Positions 23,553 through 32,268 of a DNA stretch of 34,455 bases are shown in pieces (position 1 is the first letter of the stretch; every line of letters starts with the position of its first letter). The position numbers were made by a program, and so were the translations under genes. This stretch comes from Pseudomonadota bacterium (lineage in GTDB: Bacteria > Pseudomonadota > Gammaproteobacteria > Burkholderiales > Burkholderiaceae_D), in the NCBI GenBank assembly GCA_030272785.1, contig JARXKM010000020.1, positions 1-34,455 on the forward strand, in the 5' to 3' direction. Under the pieces are notes generated by a model that searched no databases, had not been told where the DNA came from, and saw only the letters and a program-made list of their open reading frames with translations.

Positions 23553-24875
23553 ATGGAACATGCAACAGAAGTGGTGATGCGTGCGCGCAGCCAGAGCGTC
23601 AACGGCACCGACGGCAACCGGGTGCCGCTGATGATCGTTACGCTGCTGTTTTTCATGTGGGGCCTGCTCACTTCGCTCAACGATGTGTTGATACCCCATC
23701 TCAAGGCGGTCTACACCTTGAGCTACGTGCAGGCCATGCTGGTCCAGTTCTGCTTCTTCGGCGCCTACTTCATCGTCTCCGTGCCGGCGGGCATGCTCAT
23801 CAAACGCATCGGCTACCAGATGGGCGCGGTGGCCGGCCTGATCGTGGCCGCGCTCGGTTGCGCACTGTTTTTTCCGGCCGCAACGAGCGGATATGCGATG
23901 TTCCTGTGCGCCTTTTTCGTGCTCGCGGCCGGCATCACGATGTTGCAGGTGGCGGCCAATCCTTACGTCACCGTGCTCGGCGAGGCGGCAACGGCGTCGA
24001 GCCGCTTGACCTTGACACAGGCTTTCAATTCCCTCGGAACGACCATCGCACCCACGCTCGGCGGGATATTGATACTCTCCGGCGGTGTCTTGAGCGTGGC
24101 GCAGTTTGCCCAGTTGCCCGGTGCCGAACAGGTTCTCTATCAGGCGAAACAGGCAGGCGCCGTGCAAGGCCCGTACCTGGTGCTGAGCGCGGCGCTGCTG
24201 GTGCTCGCCTTGCTCTTCGCCCTGGTGCGCTTGCCCAGGATCGACCATCTCGACCCAGCGCACAGCAACTCCGGCGCGGCGGCCAAGTCGTCCGTATTCG
24301 CCTATCGTCACCTTGTGCTGGGCGCCATCGGCGTGTTCGTGTACGTGGGTGGCGAGGTCAGTATCGGCAGCTTCCTGATCAATTTTCTGGGCGAAGCCGA
24401 CGTGGCCGCGTTGGCGCCGGGTGCCGCGGCCCACTACGTCAGCTACTATTGGGGGGGCGCGATGGTGGGGCGCTTCATCGGCTTTGCCGTCATGCGTTAC
24501 GTCAGCCCCGGCAAGACGCTCGCGTGCAATGCGGCCATCGCGATCGGACTCATTGTTGTGGCCATCTTCGCGCAAGGCGCGCTGGCGATGTGGGCCATCA
24601 TCGCGGTGGGCCTGTTCAACTCGATCATGTTTCCAACGATCTTCAGCATGGCCCTCAACCAGTTGGGCAAATTCACGGGGCAGGGCTCGGGCATCTTGTG
24701 CATGGCCATTGTGGGCGGTGCCATCGTGCCGTTTGCGCAGGGCCTGATGGCCGACCGGGCCGGCTTGCACCTGTCGTTTCTTATCCCGGCCGCATGCTAT
24801 TGCTTCATCTTGTACTTCGGCGTGAAATACGCCGACATGTACAAAAACATGCCTGTCGCCGCTGTAGCGCACTGA
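23553..24875 (+). CDS. MFS sugar:H+ symporter (FucP/GluP type)
   Basis: A 440-residue inner-membrane protein with about 12 hydrophobic helices. The family blocks are [20 protein letters not shown] (helix 1), [67 protein letters not shown] and [13 protein letters not shown]. These match the fucose/glucose/galactose/mannose symporters (FHS family). The cytosolic mannose isomerase and fructokinase encoded nearby make mannose a likely cargo; glucose or fructose are possible. It is divergent from lacI, with two candidate operators between. GGAG lies 8 bases before the ATG. It is convergent with the next gene; between them are short GACGCA(C) repeats and no clear terminator. Confidence 0.93.
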   Translation: MEHATEVVMRARSQSVNGTDGNRVPLMIVTLLFFMWGLLTSLNDVLIPHLKAVYTLSYVQAMLVQFCFFGAYFIVSVPAGMLIKRIGYQMGAVAGLIVAALGCALFFPAATSGYAMFLCAFFVLAAGITMLQVAANPYVTVLGEAATASSRLTLTQAFNSLGTTIAPTLGGILILSGGVLSVAQFAQLPGAEQVLYQAKQAGAVQGPYLVLSAALLVLALLFALVRLPRIDHLDPAHSNSGAAAKSSVFAYRHLVLGAIGVFVYVGGEVSIGSFLINFLGEADVAALAPGAAAHYVSYYWGGAMVGRFIGFAVMRYVSPGKTLACNAAIAIGLIVVAIFAQGALAMWAIIAVGLFNSIMFPTIFSMALNQLGKFTGQGSGILCMAIVGGAIVPFAQGLMADRAGLHLSFLIPAACYCFILYFGVKYADMYKNMPVAAVAH

Positions 24876-25019
24876 CGCAATGACGCACAGACGCACAGAC
24901 GCGCTGGCTGTTGATGACACCGTCTTGCCAACGCTCAAGCCAGAAAGTTCATAAGGTAGCGACGTGTGGGCTGCTGGCGAAGCGCCTGCCATTCAGTCAC
25001 ACGGCAGACCTTGCCCGCC

Positions 25020-26123
25020 TTATTTGTCCACGTCGGCCCACCACGCCAGCGTCGGCCGCGGCAGGCGCATGGCGAGTTGCTCGCCCATCCGCGGGGTCGT
25101 GATGGCCACGCCTGCTGCCTTGGCCAGCGCGGCTATGCGGTCGAGCGGTTCCTGCCAGCGGTGCAGGCCCAGGTCGAAGGTGCCGTTATGCACCGGCATC
25201 AAGATCTTGCCCTTCAGGTCGATGAATGCCTGCAAGGTCTCCTCAGGCTGCATGTGCACGTCCGGCCACATGGCGTCGTAGGCGCCGGTCTCGAGCATCG
25301 CCAGGTCGAACGGGCCGAACCGCGCGCCGATCTGTTTGAAGCCGTCGAAGTAGCCGCTGTCGCCGCTGAAAAACAGCTTGAGGTCGCCATGCTGAATCAC
25401 CCATGACGCCCACAAGGTCGCATCGCGGTCGCTCACCGATCTGCCGGAAAAATGCTGGGCCGGGGTCGCCACCAGGTGGACGTCGTTGACCCGCGTGCTT
25501 TGCCACCAGTCGAGCTGGCGCACCTTGGCCGCGGGCACGCCCCAGCCAATCAGGCGCTCGCCCACGCCGAGCGGCGTGATGAAGTGGCGGGTCTTGCCCG
25601 AAAGCGCCAGCACGGCGGCGTAATCGAGGTGGTCGAAATGGTCGTGCGACAGGATGATCGCTTCGATCGGCGGCAAGTCGTCGATGGCAATCGGCGGCTG
25701 GTGAAAGCGCGTGGGGCCGAACCACTGCACCGGCGAGGCACGCTCGGAAAACACCGGGTCGGTCAGGTAGAACGCCCCGCCCAGTTTGATCAGCATGGTG
25801 GAATGGCCGAGACGGAACACGGTGTCGTCCGGCGCCGCCAGCAACTGCGCGCGCGTCAAGGTCAGCACCGGGATCACGCCGGTCGGCACCGTGTTCTTCG
25901 GCTTCTGGAACAGGAACTTCCAGAAAATGCCGACCGTGTCACCGAAGCTGGTCTTGTGCATGGCCACCGCATTGCGGAACTTGCCGTCGCTGAACTGGGG
26001 CGAGCGCAGGATGGCGGCGGAGGCGGAGGTGGCGGCGCTCGCCGAGGCGTCGGCGGCGATGGTGGGATCGGTCATGGTGATGAGTCCAAGGGTCAGGGCG
26101 AACAACGGCAGAAGTTTTTGCAT
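25020..26123 (-). CDS. Exported metallo-beta-lactamase-fold hydrolase (NAPE-PLD/UlaG-like)
   Basis: A 367-residue secreted MBL-fold protein. The zinc-binding motif is LSHDHFDHLD, followed by ATPAQHFSGR, FSGDSGYFDGF and PVHNGTFDLGLH, which supply the other metal ligands. The front part (DTVFRLGHSTMLIKLGGAFY, then LTDPVFSERASPVQWFGPTR and FHQPP) is typical of NAPE-PLD-like phosphodiesterases. The signal peptide is MQKLLPLFALTLGLITM with a following Ala-Ser-rich stretch. ATG 26123 was preferred to a TTG 9 bases upstream. It is divergent from a TetR gene with two dyads between, so it is probably controlled by that regulator. The substrate is unknown; a lipid or phosphodiester role is possible. 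Confidence 0.88.
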   Translation of the reverse strand: MQKLLPLFALTLGLITMTDPTIAADASASAATSASAAILRSPQFSDGKFRNAVAMHKTSFGDTVGIFWKFLFQKPKNTVPTGVIPVLTLTRAQLLAAPDDTVFRLGHSTMLIKLGGAFYLTDPVFSERASPVQWFGPTRFHQPPIAIDDLPPIEAIILSHDHFDHLDYAAVLALSGKTRHFITPLGVGERLIGWGVPAAKVRQLDWWQSTRVNDVHLVATPAQHFSGRSVSDRDATLWASWVIQHGDLKLFFSGDSGYFDGFKQIGARFGPFDLAMLETGAYDAMWPDVHMQPEETLQAFIDLKGKILMPVHNGTFDLGLHRWQEPLDRIAALAKAAGVAITTPRMGEQLAMRLPRPTLAWWADVDK

Positions 26124-26143
26124 CTGGCTCAACTAAAAAATAC

Positions 26144-26158
26144 ACTACACAGTGTAGT
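26144..26158. promoter_or_regulatory. 15-bp perfect palindrome in TetR/MBL promoter region
   Basis: ACTACAC-A-GTGTAGT is a perfect dyad 21 bases before the MBL-fold gene start. Its position over the leader or promoter of that gene fits a repressor site. Confidence 0.6.
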
Positions 26159-26175
26159 TTCATTTTTCGGAAATG

Positions 26176-26191
26176 TATACCGTTCGGTGTA
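26176..26191. promoter_or_regulatory. Dyad overlapping the TetR promoter
   Basis: TATACCG-TT-CGGTGTA is a dyad with one mismatched pair, of the ATACCGNNCGGTAT form seen at many TetR-family operators. It touches a -10-like TAAAAT (26190-26195). The TetR ATG follows at 26202, so the transcript may be leaderless. This would give autoregulation. Confidence 0.6.
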
Positions 26192-26201
26192 AAATAGCGC
26201 C

Positions 26202-26816
26202 ATGACAACCCCGATCCGCCTTACCGACCGCAAGCGCCTGGCCATCTTGCAGGCGGCCGCCAGCCAGTTTCGCGCCCACGGATTCGACGCCTCGAGCATG
26301 GACAAGATCGCGCTGCAGGCGGGGGTATCGAAGCGCACCGTCTACAACCATTTTCCCAGCAAGGAAGAGTTGTTCGCCGCCACCTTGCTCGACTTGTTCG
26401 AGTCGGCCGCCGCGGAGACCGAGACGCCCTACCTGCCGGCGGCGCCGCTGCGCGAGCAGCTCGAAACGCTGCTGCGGCGCAAATTGCGTGTCCAGGGCAC
26501 GCGTGACTTCATCGATCTGGCGCGGGTGGCCATCGCCGAGGCGGTGCACGCGCCGGAGCGGGCCCGGCCCCTGATCGCCCGCATCGGCGCGCGCGAGGAA
26601 GGCTTGACCCTGTGGATACGCGCGGCCCAGGCGGACGGCAGGCTGATCGCCGGCGACCCGTTGTTCGCCTCGACCTTGCTGCAGGGGCAGTTGAAAGCGG
26701 TGGCCTTCTGGCCGCAGGTGACCATGGGCGCGCCGCCCATCGATGCCGCGCAACAGGCGCAGCTGGTCGAGGTGGCGGTGACGATGTTTCTTGCCTACTT
26801 CGCCAAGACGACTTAG
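26202..26816 (+). CDS. TetR/AcrR-family transcriptional regulator
   Basis: A 204-residue regulator with an N-terminal TetR helix-turn-helix: RLAILQAAASQFRAHGFDAS, then SMDKIALQAGVSKRTVYNHF and PSKEELF. This is followed by an all-helical ligand domain of the AefR/YbiH-like C-terminal kind (LARVAIAEAVHAPERARPL). No Shine-Dalgarno sequence is visible before ATG 26202, consistent with a leaderless message. It is divergent from the MBL-fold gene and convergent with the DJ-1-like gene, whose end lies 24 bases away. It probably controls itself and the hydrolase. Confidence 0.93.
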   Translation: MTTPIRLTDRKRLAILQAAASQFRAHGFDASSMDKIALQAGVSKRTVYNHFPSKEELFAATLLDLFESAAAETETPYLPAAPLREQLETLLRRKLRVQGTRDFIDLARVAIAEAVHAPERARPLIARIGAREEGLTLWIRAAQADGRLIAGDPLFASTLLQGQLKAVAFWPQVTMGAPPIDAAQQAQLVEVAVTMFLAYFAKTT

Positions 26817-26840
26817 CAGCCGCCGGCGGCGCCGCAGTGG

Positions 26841-27647
26841 TCAGCCATAGCGGCTGCGCGGTTCGATCGCATCGACGCTGCCGGCAGCGTCCGCCTGGCC
26901 GGTTTCCGCAGCCTGTCGTGTCGTTTCGCCCGACGCGGCGCCGCGTTTCGCCGCCAGCACCCCCAAGCCCAGCAACGCCAGGCTAAGCATCGTGCCCACC
27001 GACGGCGTCGCCAGCCAGCGCAAGGGCTGGCCCGGCGTGTCGGCAGGCATGCCGGGCTGCGGATCGGACTGCACCGGTTGCTGCATCCAGTGCATCGCGG
27101 GCCCGCCGGCAAACAGCGCCATCATCTCTTTGACGAACGCGGCCATGTCGGTGCGCCCTCTGCCCGAGAGCCAGTTGGCGTCGCGCACCACGTCCTCGTT
27201 GAGCCAGATCGCCCCGGCATTGACCAGGTCGTCGCGCGCGCCGGGCGACGACGCCAGCATGCGCCCTTTGGCCAGCCCGGCCGATGCGAGCAGCAGCGGC
27301 GCCTGCGACATCGCCGCGATCGGTTTGCCGAGCGCGTCGATGGCGCCGATGAAGGCGCGCGCCTGGGCCGACTGGCGCAGCAGGTCGGCACTGAAATGGC
27401 CGCCGGGAATGAGCAGGCCGTCGTAGTCGTGTGCGCGCACATCGCTCACCGCCTTGTCGACCTTGACCAGGTCCGCCGTCTCGTGGACTTGCATGCCGCG
27501 TATCCTGCCGGGATGCAGCGCAACGATCACGATCGTCGCGCCGGCCTCCTTGAGCGCGGCAACTGGCGCCAATAATTCGCCCTGCTCGAATCCATCTGTC
27601 GCCAACACAGCAATTCGCTTTCCTGCAAGTATGGGTGTTACACGCAT
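26841..27647 (-). CDS. DJ-1/PfpI-like protein, nucleophile replaced, membrane-anchored
   Basis: A 268-residue protein. Residues 1-190 are a DJ-1/PfpI (type 1 glutamine-amidotransferase-like) domain: KRIAVLATDGFEQGELLAPV with the conserved Glu, ALHPG, DYDGLLIPGGHFSADLL, then GKPIAAMSQAPLLLASAGL. At the nucleophile elbow the family normally has a Cys-His pair (ICHAP). Here S114-Q115 occupy it, so the usual protease, glyoxalase or deglycase chemistry is unlikely. After a Pro/Gln-rich linker there is a single hydrophobic helix (TMLSLALLGLGVLAAKR) and a polar tail. ATG 27647 has GGAAGGA 6 bases upstream. It is downstream of the beta-helix lipoprotein on the same strand. Its role is unknown. Confidence 0.85.
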   Translation of the reverse strand: MRVTPILAGKRIAVLATDGFEQGELLAPVAALKEAGATIVIVALHPGRIRGMQVHETADLVKVDKAVSDVRAHDYDGLLIPGGHFSADLLRQSAQARAFIGAIDALGKPIAAMSQAPLLLASAGLAKGRMLASSPGARDDLVNAGAIWLNEDVVRDANWLSGRGRTDMAAFVKEMMALFAGGPAMHWMQQPVQSDPQPGMPADTPGQPLRWLATPSVGTMLSLALLGLGVLAAKRGAASGETTRQAAETGQADAAGSVDAIEPRSRYG

Positions 27648-27728
27648 GGTGTCCTTCCAAAGTGTCTTTACGCTTTCAAGTTGGATGGACTTGCGGCCCA
27701 TCCTCCCATTCCATCATCGCGCTCGTCG

Positions 27729-28763
27729 TCAGAAACTTTCGTATGCCCCGATGTCGAGCGCAGCACCGAGCGGACGGGCGATGGCGTCGATATCGTAAGC
27801 CGGCGCGTAGTGCGTCACACCCTTATTCACCGCCGGCGAAGTGCTCAGCAAGCGATAGTTGCCGCTGCCGTTCTTCTGGTAATTCACAAACTTTGGATCG
27901 GCTGCAATGGTGCCGGTCGCGCTGCCGACGACCAGGGTAATCGCACTGCCGTTGCCAAATACCAGATTGTTTTCGATGGTGTTGTGGGTCCCGATGCAGC
28001 TCACGCCGGCGTAGCAGTATTGCTTGATGGCCGGCCCGGGATTGTCGTACACCAGGTTGTTGACCACGGTGGAATTGTCGAGCACGACGTTGGTCCCGCT
28101 GTCGCCGGTGCCAAATATCATGCCGCCGCCCATGCCGGTGCTGCCGTTGGCGAAGATGGTGTTGTTGGCGACCGCGACGCTGTTCGCCGCTTGCCACAGA
28201 TGGATGCCCCAGGAAGACGCGCGATAGATAATGTTGTTATAGATGTGGCCACGCAGATTCGACGAATAGATGCCGTGTACGCCGCTGCATGCGCCTGGTA
28301 CGCCGATGTCGTTGACCACGTTGCCGATGATGTCGTCGTCCGAGCCGCTGTTGTTGGCGTTGCTGATGCCGGCGCCGCCATCGCCGCAGCCGCCGGAGAC
28401 GGTCAGGTTGTGCACATGATTGCCCGACATCAGCGCGAACGATGCGTTATTGACGATCCCCAACCGTCCGCTGCCGCTGATGTCGAAGCCGACGATATCG
28501 ACGTAGTTGCCGTTGTTGGTCCACATCCCTTCGGTGCCGCTACCGATGATCCTGGCGCCCCACTTGGTGTCGGCCACATAGCGAATCCGCGCAGTGGCAG
28601 TGCCGCTTGCGCCGGTGCTGACGTTTTCGTAGTACGTGCCGGAGGCGACGTGCACCGTGGTATCCGGCTTGGCGACACTGGCCGCCTTGGTGATCGAGCG
28701 GAACGGCGACGCCTGGGTGCCGCCGTTGGCGTCCGAACCGGTGCTCGTCACATACAGGTGCAA
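27729..28763 (-). repeat. Second beta-helix module (copy B) of a 1.05-kb duplication
   Basis: This segment encodes the C-terminal module and matches 28787-29818 along its whole length, with offset near 1055 bases. Long blocks such as the SNLRGHIYNN and GSGTEGMWTNNG codes are nearly identical. It represents an in-frame tandem gene duplication. Confidence 0.85.
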
Positions 28764-30041
28764 TCCCTGTACCACCGGAGCGGCCACCAGTTCATAGGCG
28801 CCGATGTCGTATGCCGCACCGCTTGGCCTGGCCACGTCGTCCATATCGTAAGCGGGTGCCGAGTTAGCGATGCCTTTGTCGATGGCGGGCGATGTGCTGC
28901 GCAGGTGGTAGTCGCCGCTGCCGTTCGCCTGGTAATTGACGAATTGCGGATCGGCGCTGATGGTCGCCGTGGCGCCCCCCACGCGCATGGTGATGGCCGA
29001 GCCGTTCGCGTACACCAGGTTGTTGGCAACGGTGTTGTGCGCACCGATGCATTCCGGACCTGCATAGCAGTATTCGCGGATGCCATCGCCGGGATTGGCG
29101 TAGACAAGATTGTTGACCACGCTGGTATTGTCCAAAATGACGCCGCCCGGGCTGTCGCCGGTACCGAAGACAATGCCGCCGCCCATGCCGGCGCTGCCGT
29201 TGGCAAACACCGTATTGTTGGCGATCATGACGTTGTTGGCTGCGTGCCACAGCTGGATGCCCCAGGCCGACACGCGGTAGACCGTGTTGTTGTAGATGTG
29301 GCCGCGCAGGTTCGACGAATAGATGCCCTGGATGCCATTGCACGCACCCGGCACGCCGATATCGTGCACGACGTTGCCGATGATGTCGTCGTCCGAGCTG
29401 CTGTAGTTGGCGTTGTCGATGCCGGCGCCGCCGTTGCCGCTGCAGCCGCCGGAGACGGTCAGGTGGTGCACATGATTGCCCGATATCAGCGAGAACGAGG
29501 CGTAATTGAGGATGCCCAAGCGTCCCGGGCCGCTGATATCGAAGCCGACGATATCGACATAGTCGCCGTTGTTGGTCCACATGCCCTCGCTGCCGCTGCC
29601 GATGATCTTGGCGCCCCATTTGGTATCCGACACATAGCGGATTCGCGCGCTCGATGTACCGCTGTTATTGGTCTTGACGGTTTCGTTGTAAGTGCCGGCG
29701 GCCACATGGACCGTGGTGGACGCCTTGGCGACACTTGCCGCCTTGGTGATGGTGCGAAACGGCGACGCCTGGGTGCCGGCGTTGGTGTCGGCGCCGGTCG
29801 TGGCCACGTACAGGTGATAGGTGCTGGCAGTCACCGCGGTCGCGGTCGCCAACAACGCGGTCGGTGCGGTGTCCGGGTTGGCGGCGACGTGATCGGCGAC
29901 CGCCAGCAATGACGCAGCCGCGGCCGATTGCGTGTCGGCACTGGAGCTGCTGCCGCCGCATGCGCTCAACCACAGGGCGGCGCTGCAGCACAGCAAAGTG
30001 GCAACCCCGCCATCAGCGGCAAAAAAAGTACCTTTTTTCAT
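27729..30041 (-). CDS. Lipoprotein with two tandem parallel-beta-helix modules
   Basis: A 770-residue surface or periplasmic lipoprotein. The signal has a lipobox, LSAC, with Cys28 as the lipidation site, followed by GGSSSS. Two modules of about 350 residues follow. Each begins HLYV(A/T)(T/S)TG, with TQASPFR(T/S)ITKAASVAK and WTNNG(D/N)YVDIVGFDISG, and ends DIGAYE. The Asn- and Gly-rich short repeats (NNTVFANGS, NNLVYANPG) mark a right-handed parallel beta-helix, the DUF1565/choice-of-anchor-Q type related to pectate-lyase-like folds. No catalytic site was recognised. ATG 30041 has AGGA about 9 bases upstream; the longer frame to 30101 lacks such a site. Function may be polysaccharide binding or cleavage, or adhesion; this is uncertain. 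Confidence 0.88.
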   Translation of the reverse strand: MKKGTFFAADGGVATLLCCSAALWLSACGGSSSSADTQSAAAASLLAVADHVAANPDTAPTALLATATAVTASTYHLYVATTGADTNAGTQASPFRTITKAASVAKASTTVHVAAGTYNETVKTNNSGTSSARIRYVSDTKWGAKIIGSGSEGMWTNNGDYVDIVGFDISGPGRLGILNYASFSLISGNHVHHLTVSGGCSGNGGAGIDNANYSSSDDDIIGNVVHDIGVPGACNGIQGIYSSNLRGHIYNNTVYRVSAWGIQLWHAANNVMIANNTVFANGSAGMGGGIVFGTGDSPGGVILDNTSVVNNLVYANPGDGIREYCYAGPECIGAHNTVANNLVYANGSAITMRVGGATATISADPQFVNYQANGSGDYHLRSTSPAIDKGIANSAPAYDMDDVARPSGAAYDIGAYELVAAPVVQGLHLYVTSTGSDANGGTQASPFRSITKAASVAKPDTTVHVASGTYYENVSTGASGTATARIRYVADTKWGARIIGSGTEGMWTNNGNYVDIVGFDISGSGRLGIVNNASFALMSGNHVHNLTVSGGCGDGGAGISNANNSGSDDDIIGNVVNDIGVPGACSGVHGIYSSNLRGHIYNNIIYRASSWGIHLWQAANSVAVANNTIFANGSTGMGGGMIFGTGDSGTNVVLDNSTVVNNLVYDNPGPAIKQYCYAGVSCIGTHNTIENNLVFGNGSAITLVVGSATGTIAADPKFVNYQKNGSGNYRLLSTSPAVNKGVTHYAPAYDIDAIARPLGAALDIGAYESF
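28787..29818 (-). repeat. First beta-helix module (copy A) of a 1.05-kb duplication
   Basis: This is the N-terminal copy. It keeps the same order of motifs as copy B, with scattered substitutions and small indels (for example SGGCSGNGGAG against SGGCGDGGAG). High similarity across about 340 codons points to a fairly recent duplication or ongoing gene conversion. Confidence 0.85.
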
Positions 30042-30330
30042 CTGAAATTTCCTAACATTAACAGGGGAATGAGTAAGCTTTGAGCGGTGGAAAGCTTCCA
30101 TAGTTCAATTGTTTTGAAGAAAAATTTCTCGGCAGTATTAATTCAACACATGCATTGTCGGCTGAGAAATGTTAATTTCTTGGCGGCAAATGGCCGCGGG
30201 CAGTCCTCCGCGTTGGGCCGACGCGCCGCTATCGCATGCTTAACCGTGTTGATGCGGGGTGCGTTCTTGGTTATAGTCAATGTTTTATCCCACAACAGGA
30301 GGTTCAGGCTTTCCTGCAGCGAGTGTCCAC

Positions 30331-32205
30331 ATGAGCAACAGCTCCGTATTTTCCAAGGTGACGTCCGGCTCCGTGCTCACCGCCACCTGCATCCTCGGGC
30401 TGCTCTATTTCGGCCGCGAAGTGCTCGAGCCACTGGCGCTGGCGCTGGTGCTCAGCCTGGTCATCGCGCCGCTGATCCGCGCCATCACCCGCACCGGCCT
30501 GGGGCAGTTGCCGGCCACCCTGATCTCGGTCCTGCTGAGCGGCGTGGCGATCGTCGGCGTTTGCGTGATGCTGGCCTCGCAACTGGTCGCCGTGAGCGCC
30601 GACCTGCCGCAGTACCGCGACGCCATCCAGGCGAAGCTGCAGAACATCCGCGAAATCACCGAGCGTCCGTTCGCCCGCATCGAGGCCGAACTGCGCGCCG
30701 TGGCGCCGGCGTCGCCAATCAGCGGACCGCCGGCGCGGCGCCAGGGCAGCAACCTGGTGCTCGGCCAGAGCAAACCGATCCCGGTCGAGATCCATACGCC
30801 GGAGCTGTCGACCACGGAGACGATCACGCGCCTGCTCTCGCTGATCTCCGGCCCGATCGGCACCGCCGGCCTGGTGCTGGTGCTGCTGGTGTTCATCCTG
30901 CTTGAGCACGAGTCGCTGCGCGACCGCGTGGTGCGCCTGGCCGGCAAAGGCGAGGTCGGGCGCACCATGCGCGCGCTGGGCGACGCCACCGAGGGCGTCT
31001 CGCGCTTCTTCTTTTCGCAGTTCCTGGTCAACGTGATCTTCGGCGCGGTGGTCGGCGCCGCGCTGTGGAGCGCCGACATCCCGCATGCCGCCCTGTTCGG
31101 CGTGCTCAGCGGCCTGTTGCGCTTTGTGCCGTATCTCGGCGCGCTGGTGGCCGGCGCGGCGATCGCGCTGTTCGTCGCCGCCATCGATCCCGGCTGGACG
31201 CTGGCGCTGGCGTGCCTGGTGACGTTCGGCGTGCTCGAACTGATCGTCGCCAACGTCGTCGAGCCGAAGGTGTACGGCCAGAGTTCGGGCCTGTCGCCGC
31301 TGGCGGTGATCGTCTCGGCGCTGTTCTGGGGCGCCATGTGGGGGCCGGTCGGCTTGCTGCTGTCGACGCCGCTGACCTTGTGCCTGGTCGTCGCCGGCCG
31401 CCACGTGCGCGCGCTTGAGCCGATCACCATCCTGTTTTCCGATACGCCCAGCACCAACGAGGCGCAGCGCTTCTATCACCGCATCATGTCGGGCGACGCC
31501 GAGGCGATCATCCGCGACGCCCAGACCTACCTGCGCAAGTTCAGCTTCGCCCGCTATTGCGACCAGATCCTGCTGCCCGGGCTCGCGCTCGGCACCGACG
31601 AGTATGAGGCGGGCCGCATCGAGACGACGCAGCAGAACCAGGCGCGCGCCACCATCGCGGCGCTGGCCGAGTCGCTGGTGCCCAAGTCCGACCGGCCGCT
31701 CCAGCACCGCGGGCGGCGCCGCATCTCGATGCTCGACGCGAATGTCGGCGCCCACCTGCGCCAGATGCGCCAGCTCCACCTGGGCCGCTGGCAAGGCTCG
31801 CTGGACGTGCCGGCGCGCTCGATCGCGCTGTGCGCCGGCCTGCCGAACGAACGCGACGACCTGCTCAACGAATTGTTCGTCCTGACGCTGCGCGAGGTCG
31901 GGGTGGACGCACGCAGCGTCTCGGTGGCGCAGCCGGATGACGGCCCCGGACCCGGGCCGGGCCGCGAGGACCTGGTGTCGACCGTGTTCCTGACCTACCC
32001 GCTCAAGGACACCCTGGCGCGCTGGCAAGTGGTCGCCGGCCAGCTGCGCGCCAGCCTGCCGCAGGCGCTGCTGGTGACGATCCGTCTCAGTCCGGACAGC
32101 CGCGACGCCAACCAGTCGGTGGTCGAACAGAGTGTCGACATGGTGCTGCGCACTTTCGAGGAAGGCGTCGCGCTGCTCGCCTCGGACAGTCCGGCGCGGC
32201 CATAA
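30331..32205 (+). CDS. AI-2E/PerM-family transporter with C-terminal soluble domain
   Basis: A 624-residue inner-membrane protein. Residues 1 to about 360 carry the AI-2E exporter (PerM, formerly UPF0118) fold: paired N-terminal helices, a soluble segment (about 80-175), then helices with SGLLRFVPYLGALVAGAAIA, VEPKVYGQSSGLSPLAVIVS and FWGAMWGPVGLLLSTPLT. These are the family hallmarks. About 240 further residues are cytoplasmic, with RSIALCAGLPNERDDLLNEL near residue 495; this resembles the extra domain found in some long members. ATG 30331 fits the family N-terminus, but AGGAGG lies 28 bases upstream, too far to be its ribosome-binding site, so the start is uncertain (an in-frame ATG is at 30280). 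The transported substrate is unknown. It is 63 bases upstream of the diguanylate cyclase gene. Confidence 0.88.
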   Translation: MSNSSVFSKVTSGSVLTATCILGLLYFGREVLEPLALALVLSLVIAPLIRAITRTGLGQLPATLISVLLSGVAIVGVCVMLASQLVAVSADLPQYRDAIQAKLQNIREITERPFARIEAELRAVAPASPISGPPARRQGSNLVLGQSKPIPVEIHTPELSTTETITRLLSLISGPIGTAGLVLVLLVFILLEHESLRDRVVRLAGKGEVGRTMRALGDATEGVSRFFFSQFLVNVIFGAVVGAALWSADIPHAALFGVLSGLLRFVPYLGALVAGAAIALFVAAIDPGWTLALACLVTFGVLELIVANVVEPKVYGQSSGLSPLAVIVSALFWGAMWGPVGLLLSTPLTLCLVVAGRHVRALEPITILFSDTPSTNEAQRFYHRIMSGDAEAIIRDAQTYLRKFSFARYCDQILLPGLALGTDEYEAGRIETTQQNQARATIAALAESLVPKSDRPLQHRGRRRISMLDANVGAHLRQMRQLHLGRWQGSLDVPARSIALCAGLPNERDDLLNELFVLTLREVGVDARSVSVAQPDDGPGPGPGREDLVSTVFLTYPLKDTLARWQVVAGQLRASLPQALLVTIRLSPDSRDANQSVVEQSVDMVLRTFEEGVALLASDSPARP

Positions 32206-32268
32206 GGCGGCGCGGCGGCGCGTAATTCCAGTATCATCAGCGCTATTTTTCCGACATCGAATCGCCCC

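Noticed and set aside
9125-24875. Reading the locus as a simple starch or galactomannan locus because of GH97 and GH5
   Set aside because: GH47 and glycosylasparaginase have no role in those substrates. It remains only as the alternative for the GH5 enzyme.
24870-24905. Short GACGCA-type repeats after the MFS gene, considered as a repeat element or CRISPR-like array
   Set aside because: There are only three or four diverged 8-10-base units with no spacers. No CRISPR array exists in the window.
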